NCBI RefSeq assembly: GCF_001051235.1 | Contig: NZ_CBTJ020000001.1 | Span: 62,001 to 126,000 of the forward strand | Direction of reading: 5' to 3' | Source of the DNA: Candidatus Competibacter denitrificans Run_A_D11 | GTDB taxonomy: Bacteria > Pseudomonadota > Gammaproteobacteria > Competibacterales > Competibacteraceae | Length of the DNA: 64,000 bases | In this document: in pieces, positions 1 through 8,600 of the stretch | Layout of the letters: every line of letters starts with the position of its first letter | Position numbering within the stretch: position 1 is the first letter of the stretch | Program-made: the position numbers and the translations under genes | The notes under the pieces: generated by a model | Seen by the model: only the letters and a program-made list of their open reading frames with translations | What the model was told of the DNA's origin: nothing | The model's database searches: none

Positions 1-1414
1 CAGGATCAGGAGCGGGTATCGCCGGTATGCTCGGAGAGGGCGGCGCAACCGCGATGACCGCTGGTTTAGTGGGCTGTAATGGAGTTGCCGGGCTTGAACG
101 GACAACGGCTGGGGGCCGCTCCGGTGGAGCTTTAGGCCACAGCCACACCAGGGCTACCGCTGTGATGGCCAGCGTCAACCCACCACCGAGCAGTGGTAGC
201 CAGAATCTGCGGCGAGTGCCGTCTGCTGTATCTGATGACCCGCGCGGCTCCCCATATCCGCTCTCTTGTAACATCCCCTGCTGTTGCTCAGATGCATGAC
301 GTTCGGTTTCAAGAGGCGGTAACAGCCGCAAATCGTCGTCATCCAGCATCACGCTTTCAGTGGCGAGCAACGATTCCGTCGCCGGTAACACGGATAAAGT
401 TGGCTGGGTCGATTTGTTACTAGGCCGCGCCAACGGCCCAAGAATCAGGGTATCGTCAGCATCCTGTTCGTTAACCAGCGATTCGTTCAAGGCGGCTTGC
501 ATCTCCGCCACGGTATTAAACCGATGTTCAGGGCGAACTGCCAACGCCCGGTCAATCATCCTCAGCAAACCGGCGCTGTAACGACCGGCACACGCGCGCG
601 CCGCCGGCTCCATTGAGTCATCCAACAGCCTTTCAGCCGCTTCCACCGGTGGATCGCCGGTGACGCAGCGATACAACACCGCCCCCAAAGCGTAGATATC
701 GCTCCAGGGTCCGTGACGATCATTGCGGGCGGCATATTGCTCCGGCGGCGAATAGCCCGGCGTGACCAAGCTGATGATATTTTTGCTGTGACGGCCCACA
801 GCCTCGCGCGCGGCACCGAAATCGATCAAGATCACGCGGTGGTCACTGGCCCGCACGTACAGATTGGAGGGCTTGATATCGCGGTGCAGAAAACCCTGTT
901 CATGCACCGCCTGGAGCGCCGGCAACACGTCTTCCAACAACCCACGCAATTCATCTTCGCTTAAAGTGTCGCTATCTTGTAAAACCGCATTCAGCGACTC
1001 CCCTTCCTCGTAATCCATAACGATATAGGCTGTACCGTGCGCCCGGAAATACCGCTTCACCCGGACCACAAACGGGTGTTGGACCCGCGCCAAAACTCGT
1101 GCTTCGTCTAAAAAGCGTTCCAGACCCCAGAGATACTCGGACATCTGGCCGTTGCCGCCGGTATTACCTCCCTGGGCATTGGAATGAACGGTCACACCGT
1201 CGGCGTCGCGGAAAGACCATTCCACCGGAAAGTATTCCTTGATGGCGACCCAGGTCTCTAACAAGGTATCCCACGCCTTGTAGGTAACGCCGAACCCGCC
1301 CGCCCCCAAGATGGTATCGATACGGTATTCGTCCAATCGGCAACCTGATGCCAGTGCATTGGCGGGGCGCGCGTCGCTCTGGAAGGGCACAGTTGGCGTG
1401 GCGGTATCGATCAT
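1..1414 (-). CDS. Membrane-anchored Ser/Thr protein kinase (3' end cut by window edge)
   Basis: Reading back from the ATG at 1414, an uninterrupted frame of about 471 codons runs off the left edge, so the C-terminus is missing. The Hanks-type kinase domain covers about residues 30-310. It has a glycine loop (ILGAGGFGVTYKA), a catalytic Lys in VAIKEYFP (K59), the HRDIKPSN catalytic loop (D179), DFGAAR (D198) and a GYSPPEQY activation segment. A roughly 90-residue acidic linker follows, then one membrane helix at about 404-426 and a Pro/Ala-rich outer segment. This is the usual bacterial STPK layout: cytoplasmic kinase, one TM and an extracytoplasmic sensor region. The gene starts 33 bp after asnS on the same strand, so the two may be co-transcribed. 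The substrate and the sensor domain cannot be seen here. Confidence 0.93.
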   Translation of the reverse strand, partial: MIDTATPTVPFQSDARPANALASGCRLDEYRIDTILGAGGFGVTYKAWDTLLETWVAIKEYFPVEWSFRDADGVTVHSNAQGGNTGGNGQMSEYLWGLERFLDEARVLARVQHPFVVRVKRYFRAHGTAYIVMDYEEGESLNAVLQDSDTLSEDELRGLLEDVLPALQAVHEQGFLHRDIKPSNLYVRASDHRVILIDFGAAREAVGRHSKNIISLVTPGYSPPEQYAARNDRHGPWSDIYALGAVLYRCVTGDPPVEAAERLLDDSMEPAARACAGRYSAGLLRMIDRALAVRPEHRFNTVAEMQAALNESLVNEQDADDTLILGPLARPSNKSTQPTLSVLPATESLLATESVMLDDDDLRLLPPLETERHASEQQQGMLQESGYGEPRGSSDTADGTRRRFWLPLLGGGLTLAITAVALVWLWPKAPPERPPAVVRSSPATPLQPTKPAVIAVAPPSPSIPAIPAPDP

Positions 1415-1447
1415 GGCAACACCTGAGCAGTAACGCGGCGCAAACCG

Positions 1448-2854
1448 CTAATAGTCCGCGCCGCGAGGGGTGCGCGGGAATGGAATGACATCTCTCACGT
1501 TACTCATACCGGTTACATAGCTGATGGTCCGTTCAAACCCCAGCCCGAATCCGGCATGGGGCACACTGCCGTAACGGCGCAAATCTCTGTACCAATTATA
1601 CGCCATTTTGTCCATCCCCGACTCATCAAGTCGTGCATCCAATAGATCCAGGCGCTCCTCGCGTTGACTACCACCGATAATCTCACCGATACCCGGCACC
1701 AGCACATCCATTGCTGCCACGGTGCGACCATCATCATTCAAGCGCATGTAAAAGCTTTTGATCTCTTTTGGATAATTGATCAGCACCAACGGCCCTTTCA
1801 CATAATCCTCCGCCAGATAGCGCTCATGCTCGGACTGTAGGTCCATACCCCAGCGTACCGGAAACGCGAAAGATTGAACCGAGCGCTCCAAAATACCGAT
1901 GGCTTCACTGTAATCAAGACGTTCGAAGGGTGAATTGACCACCTGCTCCAGACGCTGAATACACGTCTTATCGATCCGCTGAGCAAAAAAAGCCATATCG
2001 TCAGCACGCTCAGACAACACCACGCGAAAAATCTCTTTCAACAGCGCCTCAGCCAAATCGGCGTTGGCGTACAAATCCGCGAACGCAGTTTCTGGTTCAA
2101 TCATCCAAAACTCGGCCAGGTGGCGGCTGGTGTTGGAATTCTCGGCGCGAAATGTCGGGCCAAAAGTGTAAACTTTGGACAGCGCCAGACAATAAGCTTC
2201 AACATTGAGCTGCCCAGAAACGGTCAGGAATGTCTCGCGGCCAAAGAAATCCTGACTAAAATCGATGCCACCCTCCGGCGTGCGTGGTGGATTGACCAGA
2301 TCGAGCGTACTGACCCGAAACAAGGCACCGGCACCCTCGCAGTCGCTGGCCGTGATGATCGGTGTATGTACCCAAAAATAACCGTTTTCGTGCAAGAAGC
2401 GATGAATCGCCTGGGCCAGGCAATGACGCACCCGCGCCACAGCGCCGATGCTGTTGGTGCGTGGCCGCAGGTGGGCTACGCTGCGCAGATACTCGAAACT
2501 GTGCGCTTTCGGGGCGATGGGGTAGGTTTCGGGATCTTCGACCCACCCCACAACCTCGATCCGAGCAGCCCGCAACTCCACCGTTTGCCCTTTGCCGGAT
2601 GAGGCGATCAGTTCGCCGGTCACGCGCAGCGCACACCCGGCGGTCAGATGGAGCACCTCACCTTGATAGTTGGGCAATTCAGCGGGAGCAATGATCTGCA
2701 ACGGCTCGAAGCTGGAACCGTCATGCAGCGTCACGAACGACAGGCCCGCCTTGGAATCACGCCGGGTCCGCACCCAACCTTGCACGGTGATCTCTTGGCC
2801 CAATGGGGTTTTGCCGCCCAACACGGCAGCGATGGTGTGTACCGACATCGGCAA
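1448..2854 (-). CDS. asnS: Asparaginyl-tRNA synthetase
   Basis: Class IIb aminoacyl-tRNA synthetase that charges tRNA-Asn with asparagine in the cytoplasm. The 468 residues match the usual bacterial AsnRS length of about 466. The N-terminal OB-fold anticodon-binding domain covers about residues 15-115 ([18 protein letters not shown]). The catalytic core carries the class II motif 2 region ([20 protein letters not shown]) and motif 3 near the C-terminus ([13 protein letters not shown]). A direct AsnRS suggests that tRNA-Asn need not be made by transamidation. The gene lies between an HHH-domain protein upstream (46-bp gap) and a Ser/Thr kinase downstream, all on the minus strand. Confidence 0.97.
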   Translation of the reverse strand: MPMSVHTIAAVLGGKTPLGQEITVQGWVRTRRDSKAGLSFVTLHDGSSFEPLQIIAPAELPNYQGEVLHLTAGCALRVTGELIASSGKGQTVELRAARIEVVGWVEDPETYPIAPKAHSFEYLRSVAHLRPRTNSIGAVARVRHCLAQAIHRFLHENGYFWVHTPIITASDCEGAGALFRVSTLDLVNPPRTPEGGIDFSQDFFGRETFLTVSGQLNVEAYCLALSKVYTFGPTFRAENSNTSRHLAEFWMIEPETAFADLYANADLAEALLKEIFRVVLSERADDMAFFAQRIDKTCIQRLEQVVNSPFERLDYSEAIGILERSVQSFAFPVRWGMDLQSEHERYLAEDYVKGPLVLINYPKEIKSFYMRLNDDGRTVAAMDVLVPGIGEIIGGSQREERLDLLDARLDESGMDKMAYNWYRDLRRYGSVPHAGFGLGFERTISYVTGMSNVRDVIPFPRTPRGADY

Positions 2855-2900
2855 ATCTGCTCCCGATCACGCGGGCACCAAGCCCGGTTAGAAAAGATGT

Positions 2901-3701
2901 TTAAACCTGTTCTTGGTATTTTTGCCCATGTTGGGCTTTGGCTTGGCCGATCCAGTCATCCCGACGAATGCGGCCCGTTGCTTTGATGGCGGCTTCCAGT
3001 TGATCGATGTCAGCCTCTGCCAAATTCGCCAGTTGACGAAAGGTGTTAATCCCTTGGGCGTGCAATTTCTTCTCCAAGGCAGGGCCAACGCCAGAAATCA
3101 ATTTCAAATCATCAGGTTCAAGTTCAGCGGACACAGAGGCCGATGGTGTTTCAGTCAGGATGTCAGCCGGCGCGACGGGCCGGACCGGCCTGGGTTCAGC
3201 CGGTGCGACAGGTGGGATCGGCTTATTCTCAGCGGGGGCAACGGCTGCGGCTGCTTTAACTGCGACCGGTTTGATTGCCTTGTCCGGTTCGATTTCCGCA
3301 CGCGGTGGGGCTACAGAGATCGATCCCACCCCGGCCTGATCGGGGTCCATGAACCGGCTGCCGCGCCGCAAAACCATGAAGTATTCATCCCACCACTGGT
3401 TTTGGGTTTGTACCCAGCGCTGGAGGACTTCTTCCATCTGCCGGACCCAAGCCGTCATTAATTCGGGCGCACCTTTTTCCTGAGCGACCTGTTCTACCCA
3501 GCGTTGGACCCAACTGGCTTCTTGTGACAGGGTTCGCCTGACGGCTGCTTCCCAGACATCCAGATTTTTCAGATAGGTTTCCCGCCATGCTTCGACCCCC
3601 GCCGGCGGCTGAAACGGCACCGCCGAGCACAAGCTATTCCATAAGCGTTTCTGCGCCTGGGTCCAACTTTTAAAAATATCTTCATTGATCCACGGCTTCA
3701 T
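2901..3701 (-). CDS. Phasin-like protein with C-terminal helix-hairpin-helix domain
   Basis: The protein has 266 residues from the ATG at 3701. That start has a good ribosome site (GGAGGG, 8 nt upstream); a GTG at 3719 is in frame but less likely. The N-terminal 120 residues are amphipathic and rich in Trp, Gln and Glu, resembling PhaE/phasin-type granule-associated helices. A Pro/Ala-rich linker of about 75 residues contains repeated VAPAE/PRPV units. The last 60 residues form a helix-hairpin-helix region (LISGVGPALEKKLHAQGI), as seen in HHH_5/DUF4332-like domains. It may be a polyhydroxyalkanoate granule or nucleoid-linked protein, since PhaF/PhaM-like proteins combine these traits. That role is inferred from architecture only. 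It lies just upstream of asnS, on the same strand. Confidence 0.75.
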   Translation of the reverse strand: MKPWINEDIFKSWTQAQKRLWNSLCSAVPFQPPAGVEAWRETYLKNLDVWEAAVRRTLSQEASWVQRWVEQVAQEKGAPELMTAWVRQMEEVLQRWVQTQNQWWDEYFMVLRRGSRFMDPDQAGVGSISVAPPRAEIEPDKAIKPVAVKAAAAVAPAENKPIPPVAPAEPRPVRPVAPADILTETPSASVSAELEPDDLKLISGVGPALEKKLHAQGINTFRQLANLAEADIDQLEAAIKATGRIRRDDWIGQAKAQHGQKYQEQV

Positions 3702-3910
3702 TCTGGCTACCCTCCACACTCGTTCAATTATTCAAATTATTATTCAGTGACCCGAAGCACCTGCTCCAGGAGCACGGTTATCGTCTCTCCGCTCACAATC
3801 TTAGGCCGGGTGGCGTTAGAAACCAATTTTGTCGGTTTTCCACGCCTTTTTACCCACCATGGGGTGCGGTTTCGTTAATACCACAGAACAACCAGACCAC
3901 GAGCCGCTGC

Positions 3911-3916
3911 TATAAT
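3911..3916 (+). promoter_or_regulatory. Possible -10 box upstream of cysE
   Basis: A perfect TATAAT lies about 63 bp before the cysE start, in the 277-bp gap between the divergent HHH-protein gene and cysE. No convincing -35 hexamer sits 16-18 bp upstream, so this is only a candidate. Confidence 0.3.
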
Positions 3917-3978
3917 TCTCGCCCCACCCCGCCTGGGACGAGCGGTTTTTTTACTTCAGCTATCTGGATGAATTGGCT

Positions 3979-4809
3979 ATGCGGTTTTGGCAACGTCTCC
4001 GCGAAGATATCACTTGTGTGTTCGACCGTGATCCGGCTGCGCGCACGGTCTTTGAAATTCTCACTGCGTACCCCGGCATTCACGCCGTGCTATTGCACCG
4101 GGTCCATCACGCGCTCTGGAATCTGGGCTGGAAATGGTTGGCCCGTTTCCTCTCCGCCATCGCTCGCTGGCTGACCGGGATCGAAATTCATCCCGGTGCC
4201 AAGATCGGCCGGCGCTTCTTTATCGACCACGGTATGGGTGTGGTGATTGGGGAAACCACCGAAATCGGCGACGACTGCACACTCTATCAAGGTGTCACTC
4301 TCGGTGGCACGAGCTGGAACAAAGGCAAGCGCCATCCCACCCTCGGCAACAATGTGGTGATCGGTGCGGGCGCCAAGGTGCTGGGGCCGTTTAAGGTCGG
4401 CGATAACGCCCGTATCGGCTCGAACTCTGTCGTCATCAAGGAAGTGCCAGCCAGCGCCACCGTAGTGGGCGTCCCTGGTCGAGTGGTGGAAGCCGGTGAA
4501 CCTGAAGCCGACGTGCGCCGTGAAATCGCTCGCAAGCTGGGTTTTGATGCCTACGGTGCCACCCCAGACTTGCCCGACCCGGAAGCACACGCCATCAATC
4601 GGATGCTGGATCATATCCAATCGCTCGATTCAACCATCCGCCAACTCTGTCAAGCACTGCGCAACGCCGGTATTGATCCTGGTCATCTGTGCCTCGCAGC
4701 CGAACTGAAAGGGTGCGAGCTGCATTCGGCCGCCAGCCAGAACGGCTGGCACAAGACCTCCGACGGTGGCACAACCACCACCGCACCCACCGATAAAGCG
4801 CCGGTCTGA
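3979..4809 (+). CDS. cysE: Serine O-acetyltransferase
   Basis: Transfers acetyl from acetyl-CoA to L-serine, the first step of cysteine synthesis. The protein has about 276 residues. An N-terminal helical region (about 1-65) precedes a left-handed beta-helix of hexapeptide repeats (about 66-175). That part includes [20 protein letters not shown] with the catalytic Asp-His, then GVTLGGTSW. The roughly 100-residue C-terminal tail is longer than in SrpH-type enzymes and ends in a low-complexity Thr-rich stretch. The ATG at 3979 fits the family start ([11 protein letters not shown]); a TTG at 3973 would add two residues. The IscU-like gene starts 13 bp after the stop and iscA follows, so cysteine supply and Fe-S assembly are linked, as in other cysE-isc loci. 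No iscR or iscS is present here. Confidence 0.95.
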   Translation: MRFWQRLREDITCVFDRDPAARTVFEILTAYPGIHAVLLHRVHHALWNLGWKWLARFLSAIARWLTGIEIHPGAKIGRRFFIDHGMGVVIGETTEIGDDCTLYQGVTLGGTSWNKGKRHPTLGNNVVIGAGAKVLGPFKVGDNARIGSNSVVIKEVPASATVVGVPGRVVEAGEPEADVRREIARKLGFDAYGATPDLPDPEAHAINRMLDHIQSLDSTIRQLCQALRNAGIDPGHLCLAAELKGCELHSAASQNGWHKTSDGGTTTTAPTDKAPV

Positions 4810-4822
4810 GGAAAAGATCATC

Positions 4823-5239
4823 ATGCGGGAATTGAGCGCCGCCGCGTGGGCGCATTTCGAGCGGCCGCGCAATGTCGGCGGTCCGGCAACTGACCAACCC
4901 AATACAGTCGAGGTCCAGGTAGGTGAGCCGGTCAGCGGCGCTGTGTTACGACTGCATTTACAGATCAACGAGCAAAATGTGATCAACCAGGCTCTGTTTC
5001 AGGCTTACGGCTGTGGCTGGCTGATCGCCTGTGGCTCGCTACTGACCGAACTCCTCCAAAACCAGACTATGGTCGAAGCCGGGCACTTCCGTCACCATAC
5101 GCTGGTCGAACGCTTGGAGATACCGCCGGAAAAACTGTACTGTGCAGTACTGGCGGAAACTGCGCTCAAGTCAGCGTTGCGGGCCTTCGCCGCCAAGAAT
5201 TCGGCGTGCGTTGACCCGGAACCGACTGCATCACCTTAA
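4823..5239 (+). CDS. Degenerate IscU/NifU-N-like scaffold protein
   Basis: The protein has 138 residues from the ATG at 4823, preceded by GAGGAAAAG. It aligns by eye along its whole length with IscU (HFERPRNVGG, AYGCGWLIACGSLLTE, LAETALKSALRAF). Of the residues that hold the nascent cluster in IscU, only two Cys are kept (C64 and C107). The first ligand Cys is Ser38 (EPVSGAV instead of APACGDV), the neighbouring Asp is Ala40, and the ligand His is Tyr106 (LYCAV instead of IHCSI). It therefore probably cannot act as a standard [2Fe-2S] scaffold; an accessory or regulatory role beside IscA is inference. It sits between cysE and iscA in what looks like one operon. Confidence 0.85.
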   Translation: MRELSAAAWAHFERPRNVGGPATDQPNTVEVQVGEPVSGAVLRLHLQINEQNVINQALFQAYGCGWLIACGSLLTELLQNQTMVEAGHFRHHTLVERLEIPPEKLYCAVLAETALKSALRAFAAKNSACVDPEPTASP

Positions 5240-5260
5240 CCGCTTGAGAGGAAAAACCTT

Positions 5261-5584
5261 ATGACAATCACTCTGACCGAAAAAGCGGCCGCTCGCGCCC
5301 GCGATCATCTCGCCCAAAAAGGGCAAGCCCAAGGCTTGCGGCTGGGCGTGCGTAACACCGGCTGTTCGGGCTACATGTATACCGTCGCTCTGGCCGAGGC
5401 CATTGAACCGGACGATCAGATTTTCGAATCCCAAGGTGTCAAAATCGTGGTGAGCACCAAAAACCTGCCTTATCTCGAAGGCATGGAAGTGGACTACGCC
5501 AAACAGGGCTTGAATGAGGGCTTTCGCTTTAACAACCCTAACGCCAAGGCGATGTGTGGCTGCGGCGAAAGCTTTAGTGTTTGA
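5261..5584 (+). CDS. iscA: A-type iron-sulfur carrier IscA
   Basis: A 107-residue A-type carrier protein (HesB/IscA fold) that passes Fe-S clusters or iron to apo-proteins in the cytoplasm. The three conserved cysteines are present: C35 in NTGCSGYMY and C99/C101 in the C-terminal CGCGESF motif. The length equals that of E. coli IscA. The gene lies 21 bp after the IscU-like gene with a GAGAGGAAAA ribosome site, so it is likely the last gene of the cysE-iscU-like-iscA operon. An A-type protein of the SufA or ErpA branch cannot be excluded without a tree, but the neighbourhood favours IscA. Confidence 0.95.
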   Translation: MTITLTEKAAARARDHLAQKGQAQGLRLGVRNTGCSGYMYTVALAEAIEPDDQIFESQGVKIVVSTKNLPYLEGMEVDYAKQGLNEGFRFNNPNAKAMCGCGESFSV

Positions 5585-5598
5585 CCCCTGGCCAGAAG

Positions 5599-5625
5599 GG
5601 CGCGGGATTTTTGCCAACCCGCGCC
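5599..5625. terminator. Hairpin between convergent iscA and giant membrane gene
   Basis: A perfect 8-bp stem (GGCGCGGG / CCCGCGCC) with an 11-nt T-rich loop lies between the two convergent stop codons. No clean U-run follows on either strand, so termination strength is uncertain. Confidence 0.4.
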
Positions 5626-5668
5626 AGTTTCACCGCCATAGCAGATCACTATCGGTTAGCCGCTCGGC

Positions 5669-8600
5669 TTATTCCCATGCCGCCAAATCAGCGCGCACGA
5701 TTCGAATCCGTTGCATGATTTCCTCTCGCTTGAGGTTGAACAGCACCATTCCGACCGTGATCAAGGCGCCCAAGCCGATCAAGATCAGCGCTCGGCTCAA
5801 ACCTTGATCCGGGTAAAAGCGGAGCAACTGCCCCAGCACGTTCAGCACCAGAAACGCCACGCCTGCATAAAGAAAAGCCCGCACGCGCAAGGCGATACCT
5901 AAAATTACACCAGCCAGCGCCAGTGCCAGCGCCAACACAAATACCCACAGTTCCGGCCGCAAAAATACATCCAGTCCCGCCCCGGCGTACAGGGCGCTCA
6001 AAGCTGCCAGGCGTGCGGTGCTCAACACCTTGGGTCGCAACTCCCGCCGGTGCAGGTGCAAGAGCACCAGCACCGAAACCGCCGCCGGGATGAGGTAAAA
6101 CTGCCACAAGCCATAACGGCCCGCCCACAGCGGCGCCCACAAATAGACTGCGCCATTGAGGGCCAAAACCCCTAAATACAGCGGCAGCGGATTACGCAGC
6201 GTGCCAGCCAACGACAAATACAACACGGCCACTGCCAACAAGGCCCCACCGGTCCACGCCGAGGCGAGTTGCCACGGAACGGTCATCAGCGCCAGCAAAG
6301 GCAACAGCAACGCCAGCCGGTACAGAGGTCGGGATGCAGTCCATTGGTGCAGTAGAAAGGCGGTATAAGCGGCAGCCAGGAGAAGGACAGTATCGCCGAC
6401 CATCAACGGCGCCAGGCCGAACCACACCAGGCGCCCGTAAGCTCCCAGCAAGCCCAGCAATAAGGCCGTTGCATAAATCCAGCGGGCTTCATTCGGCTGA
6501 CGCCAGGCTCGAACTCCCGCTAACCCCACCAGCAAGAGCATGGTCATCCCTGCCGGCAGGGAATTGGCGCTTGGGTCAAAATTCCAGGCTACCGCTCCCC
6601 AACCCGTTTCATAAGCCAACCTGGCGCCGACATGGGCACCGAGCCAGAGCAGCGTCAGCGTCAATAACCAGGGCAACGCTTCCTGCAATGCCTGCTCGAC
6701 CTCGTACAGCCGCCCGCTGATCCCTTCATTCACCCTCGCGATCTGATCGCTTAACCAAGCCGTCAAGCGTGATTGCACAGACATCAAGATCAACATCAGA
6801 AATACTGTCTGTAAGGCGTACCAAGGTGTGAGAGCACCTAACACTCTAACCGGCAACCCCGTCGTACCGATCAACCACGCTGTATAGCTGGCAGCCAAGC
6901 CCAGCACTAAGCCCAATTTCAAGCGGGCCGCTTCGCTCTGCCACCAGCCCTGCGCCAGCACCACCACCGATAGCACCCCTAGAGTTGCCGTAATACTGCC
7001 CCACTCGAAACCGGTTAGGGTCCACAATAAGGCGAGAATGAGCGCGGGCAACACAGCCAACCAGTGCCCCAAAGCCGACCGCCAAACCAGCCAGCGATCT
7101 GCTCGATAATGCCACGCCAATAACAAAGCACCATTCCAGCAGGCCAGCACGAGCGGCATCCAAGGCAATGGCAGTGCCAATTTTAGAAAAATGGCGGCCA
7201 ACAGCAGGACCAAGGCCAGCAACACGCCATGCGCTTGCAACGTTTTTGGCCGGAGATGGAAGGCGTGGCCTGCCGTCGCAGTTAACAATAAAGTTGCCGC
7301 GATCAATCCCCACAGGGCCGGTTCCGGCAAGGCCCAACGCCAAAACAATCCACACTCTAGCCAGCCTAAGCGCACTAACAGCAACACAAAGACGGCAAAG
7401 GGTAGCCAAAATAAAGGGCCGGCCAGATTAGCTTGCCGCCAACCCAGCCCGTGCGCCCACCTTTGCCCGTGGCGCTGCCAAAGTGCGCCCAGGAAAAAAA
7501 TACCATTGAGCCAGAGCAAGGCAACCACTACTCTGACCAAAACCTGGCTCAAGCCAGAGATGTCAGCAGCGGAACTCCACCACGCCAGATCAGCACCAGC
7601 GAACAAGCCGACGGCGGTCAGCGTCCCGACCGCTAACCAAGCCATCCCTGGCCAAGCGGTATTTCTCAACACCAGAAATAAATAGAGCGCAACCGCTACC
7701 AACCCCACGGCAGGGGACAAAACCCCGGCCATTACACCGAACACACCGCCACCCAGCACGCAAACTAACCCCAAAAGCGGCCAGATATCGGGCGCAACCG
7801 CCCATCCTGGGTGGCGGGCATTCCAACGTGGCAACAGCAGATTACCGTCAAACCAAAGCGCGTAGCCCCAGCCCACCACCAGCCAGACTTCCGTTAACCG
7901 ACTGAAATCGCCCCAGCCGGCCAAACTCCAGGCCAAGGCGCTCGACAGCAGCGCCAGGCCAAAACCGCGCCAGGCGGCAGCGTTTGGCCATGGCCGCGCC
8001 ACCGGCAACAGGGCAACGCAGAGTAATGCCAGCAAAATCGGCAAGCGAATATCACCCAGCAAACCCGCCAGCAGCGCGCCGGCCAACGCCAATAGATACA
8101 GCAGCGTGCTCGACCGCTGGACAGGCAACCGCCAATAGGCCAGTGGCACGGCTTTTTCTGACTCCAGCCCTAGCCCGACCAGCGCCATACCGGCGCTCAA
8201 TAAGGCATTGACCAGCGGTTGGCCCAAGCCCAGCCAACTGGGAGAGGTCCAGTCAGCCTCCAACAACCAGCCGATCACTGTCAGGGTGATCAACACCGCA
8301 TAGGCATAACGCGCTGAGCGGTAATGCCAACTGCCAACCAGGAATAGCAACCCAGCGAGCACCAGCGCGGGCAATAACGCCAGAGCCGGCAAGCCCAAAA
8401 ACGTCAATCCTGGGCTGGCCGCCACCAACAGCGCCGCCACCAGCAGGGCAAAGCCAAACAGGCTTTCTTCCACCTGCCGCCGTCCATCAGCGCCACCGGG
8501 AACCGTAAAATCAAGCACCTGCACCAATCGCTCAATCGCAGGCTGTGCCAGCATCACCACCGCCACGCGCCAGACGAGCAAGACGTAGAGAACAGCGACC

